A stretch of 64,000 nucleotides of DNA from Archivesica marissinica. Its lineage: Eukaryota; Mollusca; Bivalvia; Venerida; Vesicomyidae. Below, piece by piece: positions 27,401 to 39,400 of this stretch. Where the stretch lies: the NCBI GenBank assembly GCA_014843695.1, contig CM026400.1, positions 8,723,872 to 8,787,871 on the forward strand. The letters are read 5' to 3'. Numbering within the stretch: the first letter of the stretch is position 1; each line of letters begins with the position of its first letter. The position numbers and the translations under genes are program-made. The notes beneath the pieces are model-generated. The model made no database searches and was not told the origin of the DNA. It saw nothing but the letters and a program-made list of their open reading frames with translations.

Positions 27401-30400
27401 ACCTTGATAAGAGAAAAAAGTTACGTCTTTTGTTGGTGTTGTTGTTGTAGTAGCAAAATATTAAAGCCCCATTATGTACTGTGAAATTATTACTGGAAAT
27501 TATGAAACTGCTAAATAACAGGCGCGTAGCTACCTGTACGCAACGTACGCAGTTGCGTACACATTGTTCAAAATATTGCAATAATGAAAAGGTAAACATA
27601 TGCAATAAAAAGCAAAGATTTAACTTAACCCTTACAATTTCTACTGAAGATACCGTGTAGAGACACATTCTATCTTATTCTGCTGCTGAAACAGCTCTAG
27701 AATGCACAACAGACGTGTTAGCAAACACAATTCAGAGGAGGTGGAAGTTGTGACAGCGCAGTGGATGTGTGTTTGCTTCAGGTGCGAAATGTCCGGAGTT
27801 CAAGCCCCGCTGGAGCCGTTACGATTGTGCCCTTAGGCAAGGCATTTAAATTCCACGTTGCCTCTTCTCTCTCCCTCGTGGCGATGGATTCCATCAGGAA
27901 TGAGGTCTCGAGAGTGATTAATATAAGTTGTAAGAACTTGTTTCGCAATCGAGCTAAAACAAACTTGTATAAGCTATAAAATAAAATTCAGAGGGGCATG
28001 TTCAAGGACGCCCATAGCTCGTTTGCGTACACATTAGAAAGGACCTAGCTACGCCCCTGAATCCATTAGGTAAAACATGTCAGTTACGGTCAGGGTTCCC
28101 TCTCTCGGAAGTTTTGTGTGCTCCACTTCTGGCGCCAATTCAAGTTTAAACTTTATTTATTTTACAACAATTGCGAAGCAAGTTCTAACAACTTATATTA
28201 ATCACTCTCATTGGAGAAAACCCACCTGTCCGATCTGGAGACCACTGTAACATCTCACATACTTCCCGGTCCGAGGATCGACCCAGGTTGCATTGGTGAG
28301 AAGCGAGCACGCTAACCACTGCGCTAACCGAGTGAGTGAGTATTTGGTTTAACGGCGCATCAGCACAGTTCAGGCTATATCGCGCCAGGTTAAGTATATT
28401 GTATACAAGATAGTTAATAATATATGTAGATAACATACTGTATGTATTAAAATTGTAATGACGAAAGGTCAATTGCAACAAAATTTATCAAGCTGTAAAA
28501 ATGATAAAAAAACTGTATATAAACAAGTAAAATGTTTTAATTTAAACAATTTATGGAAAAGATGTGTTTCTTTTAATAATGTATTTAAAATCAACAGCGT
28601 CGAAAAGCTAATTCATTGTCATTAGCTTGGAGCCAATTAACAGCAATATAGTTAACAGATAAATATTTGAAAACATGTTGTGCCAAAAAAGGTAGCATAA
28701 AATATTTGCGCCAATTTACAAAATCTAGCGCCAGTATTTGTTTTTTTTGTCACAATTGGCGACCGACAATGGGAACCCTGACAGCGAGGGGCAAGTGATT
28801 TGAAGTGAATGACACTAACCTCTCAGCTCCCTACCTACTAGGATATATGTATGAATCGTCATTCATTTTAATTTAGTGACTAAAATGTTCAGGATTTATT
28901 TCAAATACAACGGTTTCAACGAGTCAAATACACTGTGGTCGACAACATTACTCTAGGTGCCCGTGGCCGCGTGGTTACAACAGCCTGCTTCAAATAAATT
29001 GCCCCTCACCACGGTGTGGCGTCCGTGGTCCAATGGTAGACTGTCGGATTTGGTATCAAATGGTTCAGGTTCGATACTCGGTCAGGCCACGTATGTAGTG
29101 TCATTGAGCAAGGCACCTCACACACATTGCTTAGTACTGGTTAAACGCTATGGTCGGCTAAGCATGCCCAGGAAAACATGTCTAGGTCCCCGCAAGGGGT
29201 TTGACATTAATGGAACATACATATATAGTAGCTAGACAGGCCACGTATGTAGTGTCATTGAGCAAGGCACCTCACACACATTGCTTAGTACTGGTTAACC
29301 ACTATGGTTGGCTAAGCATACCCAGGAAAACATGTCTAGGTTCCCGCAAGGGGTTTGACATTAATGGAACATACATAATAGCTAGTCAGGCCATGTATGT
29401 AGTGTCATTGAGCAAGGCACCTCACACACATTGCTTAGTACTGGTTAACCGCTATGGTCGGCTAAGCATGCCCAGGAAAACATGTCTATGTCCCCGCAAG
29501 GGGTTTGACATTAATGGAACATACATACATACATACATAGTAGCTTCGCATTCCACAATGTATGTTCAATTCCTTCAGGTGAGGAGGTATCGAGTTGACT
29601 TGTGAAAGGTCAGTGGTTTAACCCGCCCATGTCTGATACAATGCTCAGAGGGGTCTTTCTCCCATATTTAAAGTTGGAAAGTCGCCATATAACATAAGCT
29701 GTTGGTGCGAGTGGCAGCTAATGGGCAAATAGCTATTTTAGCTTGTGTTTATTGTTGTACATCCGACTCAAAAATAAAGTTTCTTGTACTTTATTTTTTT
29801 AATCATATTTTATTGCATATCAATAGTACATATCGTCAACATCTGATATCGGCCGTCAACATCTGATATCGGCCGTCAACATCTGATATCGGCCGTCAAC
29901 ATCTGATATCAGCCGTCAACATCTGATATCGGCCGTCAACATCTGATATCGGCCGTCAACATCTGATATCGGCCGTCAACATCTGATATTGGCCGTCAAC
30001 ATCTGATATTGGCCGTCAACATCTGATATCGGCCGTCAACATCTGATATCGGCCGTCAACATCTGATATCGGCCGTCACCTGTTTTCGGCCTTTGTTTAT
30101 TCACGTGATTTTTGTTTACATCTGGAATGCGAATTACGTCATTGCTAGCAAAACAAGTGAGTTGGTACCGTACTTATGGATTTCACGTATTAGTTATCAA
30201 AGAGCAAACTGTGCGTATAGTAGATAAATTGTCACATTTTATTTGAAAGTATGCAAATGTTGATGTTTTCATTAATCCCATTAATGTGTCTCCTAAAAAT
30301 CCCCTAAACAGAGGTAAATATAAAGAAATATGTGTTTGTTTTTATAAAATGAGAAATTTCGCCGTCTGCTGAGGAAGGTCATGTGATAGTTATGTGACAA

Positions 30401-33400
30401 TGTCATAATGCGCATTTTACAGGTCAATTCAAATATAGTGTTCCTCTAACAGCTTTTTAACATTTTTTCTTCAAAAATACTTTTGTCTAAGATATTTACT
30501 ATTTATGCTAATTCAGTTTCATCCATTTTTATTTCAAATCCAACCTGGCGTCTCTATTCACCAAGTCCACTGACAAATGCATATCAGGCTGTTAGAGACA
30601 TGGGTTTGCCAGTAAAACCAGCAGCAAGACAGTATGGTGTGCCACTCATCATATTATTAACAATTATTACCATGCCGAATGTGAATTAAATATTTGGAAC
30701 TTAACCCATTCAACACCAAGTAACTCACATGGACTGGTCCATGATATTCATAAACCAATAAATGAATAAGAAAATCACATTTGGACAAGTTCATTTATCA
30801 AAATGGGTAATTATGTCTAAAAATAGTCATATCACTGGCAAAAAGTGCAGATCCTGATGAGACGGCTCGTTACGAGCCGGCTCATCTGGATCTACACTTT
30901 TTGTAAGCCTATTTAGAGGTCTGTGGTGTTGAAAGGGTTAACTGTAATCAACATTTTTGTTACATGAATTTTCATGGTCGGTCGATAATAGCTACTTTTT
31001 TCGACGCCATGTTGAAATCACAAGCGGGTGAAAGTGTATTTTATTTTGAACATTTGTTATGCAATCTCAGTTTAGACAATTGCATTAAATGCAGAAATGA
31101 TCATCTTACTTAGTAATATTAGTCCACTTGCTATAAAAGAGACTGACTAGAAGACATTCACCGTAAAGCATTAGACGGCCGATTACCGGTACGCCAATGG
31201 TATGTCATACACAAAAAGATACAATAAATAGCATGAAAATATTAAATGGTTTGGGCAACATTAGACAAAGCCGCGCGTTATGTGATAACTAAATATTGAG
31301 AAGGGTTCCCTCTGTATGCGCCACTTCCAATGCGAATTGAAAAAAACTGGAGCCAATTTGAAAACTTTGGAGGAAACTAAGAGTCATATAGTTCAATGGT
31401 TTGGGCCACAAGTTTTAACAACATTAGACAATGACGCGCACCAGGACAACGGCCCGCACCAGTACTTTAAAGCCCAAGATCAAACAAACAAACCTACTTC
31501 TTAGTCTAAACATATTTTATTTATCAATATTTACATCCATGTTGTAACATTAATATACAAGAACAGATGGATTAAATCGGAAGCTAGTAGCTTATTTTGA
31601 TTTTCTCCGTGACAATCATACTTTTTATAGGCTATGTCAGAGTGTACAGTCAAACCTGTCTTACTCAGCCAGCCAAGGGAATCTCAGAAAGTGGCTGCTT
31701 ACCACAGGTGGCTGCTTAATAGAGGTCAAATGTATAATAAAACAACATATCGGGAATCTGGAAACTGGCTGCTTAATACAGGTTGGCTGCTTAATAGAGG
31801 TGACCACTAACACATGTTTGACTGTATATACATTTATGAACGTGACAAGTTTTATTCAACCTACTTCTTCAGGAACATTGTGTATAGTTCAGGCTTCAAC
31901 TTGTCCTTAACTTTCATACACAACTCCTTCAGTGTTACATCAGAAGCCTGAAAGTAATACATACAATAAATGTACACCAGAAGCCTGAAAGTAATACGGG
32001 CAATAAATGTACATCAGAAGCCTGAAAGTAATACGGGCAATAAATGTACACCAGAAGCCTGAAAGTAATACAGGCAATAAATGTACATCAGAAGCCTGAA
32101 AGTAATACAGGCAATAAATGTACACCAGAAGCCTGAAAGTAATACAGGCAATAAATGTACACCAGAAGCCTGAAAGTAATACGGGCAATAAATGTACATC
32201 AGAAGCCTGAAAGTAATACGGGTAATAAATGTACATCAGAAGCCTGAAAGTAATACAGGCAATAAATGTACATCAGAAGCCTGAAAGTAATACAGGCAAT
32301 AAATGTACATCAGAAGCCTGAAAGTAATACAGGCAATAAATGTACACCAGAAGCCTGAAAGTAATACATACAATAAATGTACATCAAAAGCCTGAAAGTA
32401 ATACGGGCAATAAATGTACATCAGAAGCCTGAAAGTAATACGGGCAATAAATGTACATCAGAAGCCTGAAGGTAATACAGGCAATAAATGTACATCAGAA
32501 GCCTGAAAGTAATACCCACAATAAATGTACATCAGAAGCCTGAAAGTAATACGGGCAATAAATGTACATCAGAAGCCTGAAAGTAATACAGGCAATAAAT
32601 GTACATCAGAAGCCTGAAAGTAATACGCGCAATAAATGTACACCAGAAGCCTGAAAGTAATACGGGCAATAAATGTACATCAGAAGCCTGAAGGTAATAC
32701 AGGCAATAAATGTACATCAGAAGCCTGAAAGTAATACAGGCAATAAATGTACATCAGAAGCCTGAAAGTAATACAGGCAATAAATGTACATCAGAAGCCT
32801 GAAGGTAATACAGGCAATAAATGTACACCAGAAGCCTGAAAGTAATACAGGCAATAAATGTTTGTTTGTTTGTTAGTTCGGGTTTTACACCTGCATCAGC
32901 ACCATTTTGGGCTATATCGGGCAGTTTACATAACATCACCTTTCCTGGACAGGCTCCAGCGGTTAACCAGTACTTGGGTGCACAACCTCCGTAAGAAACT
33001 GCCATTTTTTTCATATAAATGAGACAGACACGGCCTGAGCAGGGCTCGAACCTGTGACCATCAATGATGATAGGTTACAGTGGTATGTAAGTGAGCGACC
33101 GTAAGGCAATAAATGTATAGAATTGTGAAATGAATACGATGTCCGTGTCGCAAGCGAGAGTTCAAACCCCGTCAGAACTGAGTAGGTTTGATTTAAACTT
33201 TATTTATTTTACAACGATTGCGAAGCAAGTTTTAGCAACTTATATTAATCACTCTCGTTGGCGCGGATGAAAGCATAAATGTGGTCATTCGTGTGGGAGA
33301 AAACCGGAAAACACACCTGTCCGATCTGGAAACCACCGTACCATCTCACATACTTCCCGTTCTGAGGATCGAACGTGGGTTGCATTGGTGAGAAGCGAGC

Positions 33401-36400
33401 GGACAGCCCCTTAGGTGAAGTCTTTAGTTTATACAAATTTATTTTAGCTCGATTGTGAAACAAGAATCTACATCTTATCTCAATGAGTGTGACAGTGGAT
33501 ATTGTCAACCCGAGGAAAATAATGTCGACCAAGACGAACCCGAGAAAAATACTGTCGACCTAGGCTTTTGACATTATTTTTCTGAGGGTTGACAATATCC
33601 ACTGCCACACTCACCGAGATGAAATATTTATTTTGTTATACCGAAAAATGTTCTTGGTTTTATGTTGTTTGGTAATCCTGACAAAACATTCTTCGTGACT
33701 ACCGGAACATGAAAACAAGATGGCGGCATAACAAATAAAATCACATGAAATTAAACGGTAAAGTCCTAGTAGCGTGATTTTGTTCCGAATGAAGCTATTT
33801 AGAGGTGAGACATTGCCATGAGACAAAAAATAAAATGTTACCCGCTCGGGTATGACATATTTTGCATGAGGTAGTCACGTGAGGTATAACAGTTAATATT
33901 ATTATGTTTAGAAAGGGGATCGAATTAATACTCTCAAACTGACACCGTTTGGATGTACACGTATGGTCAAACCTCAAACTGACACTGTTTGGATGTACTT
34001 GTATGGTCAAACCTCAAACTGACACTGTTTGGATGTACATGTATGGTCAACCCCAAACTGACACTGTTTGGATGTACTTGTATGGTCAAACCCAAACTGA
34101 CACTGTTTGGATGTACATGTATGGTCAAACCTCAAACTGACACGGTTTGGATGTACACGTATAGTCAAACCTCAAACTGACACTGTTTGGATGTACATGT
34201 ATGGTCAAACCTAAAACTGACACTGTTTGGATGTACATGTATGGTCAAACTGACACTGTTTGGATGTACAGTATGGTCAAACACAAACTGACACTGTTTG
34301 GATGTACATGTATGGTCAAACTGACACTGTTTGGATGTACACGTATGGTCAAACACAAACTGACACTGTTTGGATGTACATGTATGGTCAAACTGACACT
34401 GTTTGGATGTACATGTATGGTCAAACACAAACTGACACTGTTTGGATGTACATGTATGGTCAAACTGACACTGTTTGGATGTACTTGTATGGTCAAACTG
34501 ACACGGTTTGGATGTACATGTATGGTCAAACTGACACGGTTTGGATGTACATGTATGGTCAAACTGACACTGTTTGGCTGTACATGTATGGTCAAACTGA
34601 CACGGTTTGGATGTACATGTATGGTCAAACTGACACTGTTTGGATGTACATGTATGGTCAAACTGACACTGTTTGGATGTACATGTATGGTCAAACCACA
34701 AACTGACACTATTTGGCTGTACATGTATGGTCAAACTGACACTGTTTGGCTGTACATGTATGGTCAAACCCAAACTGACACTGTTTGGCTGTACATGTAT
34801 GGTCAAACTGACACTGTTTGGCTGTACATGTATGGTCAAACTGACACTGTTTGGCTGTACATGTATGGTCAAACTGACACTGTTTGGCTGTACATGTATG
34901 GTCAAACTGACACTGTTTGGCTGTACATGTATGGTCAAACACAAACTGACACTGTTTGGCTGTACATGTATGGTCAAACTGACACTGTTTGGCTGTACAT
35001 GTATGGTCAAACTGACACTGTTTGGCTGTACATGTATGGTCAAACCTCAAACTGACACTGTTTGGATGTACATGTATGGTCAAACCTCAAACTGACACTG
35101 TTTGGATGTACATGTATGGTCAAACCTCAAACTGACACTGTTTGGCTGTACATGTATGGTCAAACACAAACTGACACGGTTTGGATGTACATGTATGGTC
35201 AAACTGACACTGTTTGGATGTACTTGTATGGTCAAACTGACACGGTTTGGATGTACATGTATGGTCAAACTGACACGGTTTGGATGTACATGTATGGTCA
35301 AACTGACACTGTTTGGATGTACACGTATGGTCAAACACAAACTGACACGGTTTGGATGTACATGTATGGTCAAACTGACACGGTTTGGATGTACATGTAT
35401 GGTCAAACTGACACGGTTTGGATGTACATGTATGGTCAAACCCAAACTGACACTGTTTGGATGTACATGTATGGTCAAACCTCAAACTGACACTGTTTGG
35501 ATGTACACATATGGTCAAACCTCAAACTGACACTGTTTGGATGTACTTGTATGGTCAAACCTCAAACTGACACTGTTTGGATGTACTTGTATGGTCAAAC
35601 CTCAAACTGACACTGTTTGGATGTACTTGTATGGTCAAACCTCAAACTGACACGGTTTGGATGTACACGTATGGTCAAACTGACACGGTTTGGATGTACA
35701 TGTATGGTCAAACTGACACGGTTTGGATGTACTTGTATGGTCAAACTGACACGGTTTGGATGTACACGTATGGTCAAACACAAACTGACACGGTTTGGAT
35801 GTACATGTATGGTCAAACTGACACTGTTTGGATGTACACGTATGGTCAAACACAAACTGACACGGTTTGGATGTACATGTATGGTCAAACTGACACGGTT
35901 TGGATGTACATGTATGGTCAAACCCAAAACTGACACTGTTTGGATGTACATGTATGGTCAAACTGACACTGTTTGGATGTACACGTATGGTCAAACACAA
36001 ACTGACACTGTTTGGATGTACACGTATGGTCAAACTGACACTGTTTGGATGTACACGTATGGTCAAACACAAATGACACTGTTTGGATGTACTGTATGGT
36101 CAAACTGACACTGTTTGGATGTACATGTATGGTCAAACCTCAAACTGACACTGTTTGGATGTACATGTATGGTCAAACTGACACTGTTTGGATGTACATG
36201 TATGGTCAAACTGACACTGTTTGGATGTACACGTATGGTCAAACTGACACTGTTTGGATGTACACGTATGGTCAAACTGACACTGTTTGGATGTACATGT
36301 ATGGTCAACCTCAAACTGACACTGTTTGGATGTACATGTATGGTCAAACCACAAACTGACACTGTTTGGATGTACATGTATGGTCAAACCTCAAACTGAC

Positions 36401-39400
36401 ACTGTTTGGATGTACATGTATGGTCAAACCTCAAACTGACACTGTTTGGATGTACATGTATGGTCAAACCTCAAACTGACACTGTTTGGATGTACATGTA
36501 TGGTCAAACTGACACTGTTTGGATGTACTTGTATGGTCAAACTGACACGGTTTGGATGTACATGTATGGTCAAACTGACACGGTTTGGATGTACATGTAT
36601 GGTCAAACTGACACTGTTTGGATGTACTTGTATGGTCAAACTGACACTGTTTGGATGTACATGTATGGTCAAACTGACACAGTTTGGATGTACATGTATG
36701 GTCAAACTGACACTGTTTGGATGTACACGTATGGTCAAACCTCAAACTGACACTGTTTGGATGTACACGTATGGTCAAACCTCAAACTGACACGGTTTGG
36801 ATGTACACGTATGGTCAAACCTCAAACTGACACTGTTTGGATGTACATGTATGGTCAAACCTCTTGATTAATGGTCAAGTTTCAAACTGACATGGTTGTC
36901 CCCACCATCTTTCCTGTAGGTACGCCTTCTATGAGGGATAACAAAAAACGGACATAACACATGAGGACAAAATCCCCACATTAGGGTTATGGTCCAACAT
37001 TTATTCTGAATGGGAATATAACATTGTATGTCATCAGTGTGTTTTAATATGGGGGTTATGTCCACCTGTGTCAAAAAACAAATGGGGGGGATTATGTCCA
37101 CCTGGGGGATTATGTTCACATGTGTCAAAAAACAAATGGTGGGGGGTTATGTCCACCTGTGTCAAAAAACAAATGGTGGGGGATTATGTCCACCTGTGTC
37201 AAAAAACAAATGGTGGAGGGTTATATCCACCTGTGTCAAAAAACAAATGNNNNNNNNNNNNNNNNNNNNNNNNNNNNNNNNNNNNNNNNNNNNNNNNNNN
37301 NNNNNNNNNNNNNNNNNNNNNNNNNNNNNNNNNNNNNNNNNNNNNNNNNNNNNNNNNNNNNNNNNNNNNNNNNNNNNNNNNNNNNNNNNNNNNNNNNNNN
37401 NNNNNNNNNNNNNNNNNNNNNNNNNNNNNNNNNNNNNNNNNNNNNNNNNNNNNNNNNNNNNNNNNNNNNNNNNNNNNNNNNNNNNNNNNNNNNNNNNNNN
37501 NNNNNNNNNNNNNNNNNNNNNNNNNNNNNNNNNNNNNNNNNNNNNNNNNNNNNNNNNNNNNNNNNNNNNNNNNNNNNNNNNNNNNNNNNNNNNNNNNNNN
37601 NNNNNNNNNNNNNNNNNNNNNNNNNNNNNNNNNNNNNNNNNNNNNNNNNNNNNNNNNNNNNNNNNNNNNNNNNNNNNNNNNNNNNNNNNNNNNNNNNNNN
37701 NNNNNNNNNNNNNNNNNNNNNNNNNNNNNNNNNNNNNNNNNNNNNNNNNNNNNNNNNNNNNNNNNNNNNNNNNNNNNNNNNNNNNNNNNNNNNNNNNNNN
37801 NNNNNNNNNNNNNNNNNNNNNNNNNNNNNNNNNNNNNNNNNNNNNNNNNNNNNNNNNNNNNNNNNNNNNNNNNNNNNNNNNNNNNNNNNNNNNNNNNNNN
37901 NNNNNNNNNNNNNNNNNNNNNNNNNNNNNNNNNNNNNNNNNNNNNNNNNNNNNNNNNNNNNNNNNNNNNNNNNNNNNNNNNNNNNNNNNNNNNNNNNNNN
38001 NNNNNNNNNNNNNNNNNNNNNNNNNNNNNNNNNNNNNNNNNNNNNNNNNNNNNNNNNNNNNNNNNNNNNNNNNNNNNNNNNNNNNNNNNNNNNNNNNNNN
38101 NNNNNNNNNNNNNNNNNNNNNNNNNNNNNNNNNNNNNNNNNNNNNNNNNNNNNNNNNNNNNNNNNNNNNNNNNNNNNNNNNNNNNNNNNNNNNNNNNNNN
38201 NNNNNNNNNNNNNNNNNNNNNNNNNNNNNNNNNNNNNNNNNNNNNNNNNTGTACATGTATGGTCAAACCACAAACTGACACTATTTGGCTGTACATGTAT
38301 GGTCAAACCACAAACTGACACTGTTTGGCTGTACATGTATGGTCAAACCCCAAACTGACACTGTTTGGCTGTACATGTATGGTCAAACCACAAACTGACA
38401 CTGTTTGGCTGTACATGTATGGTCAAACCTCAAACTGACACTGTTTGGCTGTACATGTATGGTCAAACCACAAACTGACACTGTTTGGCTGTACATGTAT
38501 GGTCAAACCACAAACTGACACTGTTTGGATGTACATGTATGGTCAAACCACAAACTGACACTATTTGGCTGTACATGTATGGTCAAACCACAAACTGACA
38601 CTGTTTGGCTGTACATGTATGGTCAAACCCCAAACTGACACTGTTTGGCTGTACATGTATGGTCAAACCACAAACTGACACTGTTTGGCTGTACATGTAT
38701 GGTCAAACCTCAAACTGACACTGTTTGGCTGTACATGTATGGTCAAACCACAAACTGACACTGTTTGGCTGTACATGTATGGTCAAACCACAAACTGACA
38801 CTGTTTGGATGTACATGTATGGTCAAACCACAAACTGACACTATTTGGCTGTACATGTATGGTCAAACCACAAACTGACACTGTTTGGCTGTACATGTAT
38901 GGTCAAACCCCAAACTGACACTGTTTGGCTGTACATGTATGGTCAAACTGACACTGTTTGGCTGTACATGTATGGTCAAACCACAAACTGACACTGTTTG
39001 GCTGTACATGTATGGTCAAACTGACACTGTTTGGCTGTACATGTATGGTCAAACTGACACTGTTTGGCTGTACATGTATGGTCAAACCACAAACTGACAC
39101 TGTTTGGCTGTACATGTATGGTCAAACCCCAAACTGACACTGTTTGGCTGTACATGTATGGTCAAACCACAAACTGACACTGTTTGGCTGTACATGTATG
39201 GTCAAACCCCAAACTGACACTGTTTGGCTGTACATGTATGGTCAAACCACAAACTGACACTGTTTGGCTGTACATGTATGGTCAAACCCCAAACTGACAC
39301 TGTTTGGCTGTACATGTATGGTCAAACCTCAAACTGACACTGTTTGGCTGTACATGTATGGTCAAACCCCAAACTGACACTGTTTGGCTGTACATGTATG

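Noticed and set aside
33949..36790. Many long frames on both strands, including one near 290 residues
   Set aside because: They come from 33-bp units, a multiple of three, open on both strands with no non-repeat domain.
37028..38358. Long open frames of over 360 residues across the N run
   Set aside because: They are mostly N and have no sequence content.
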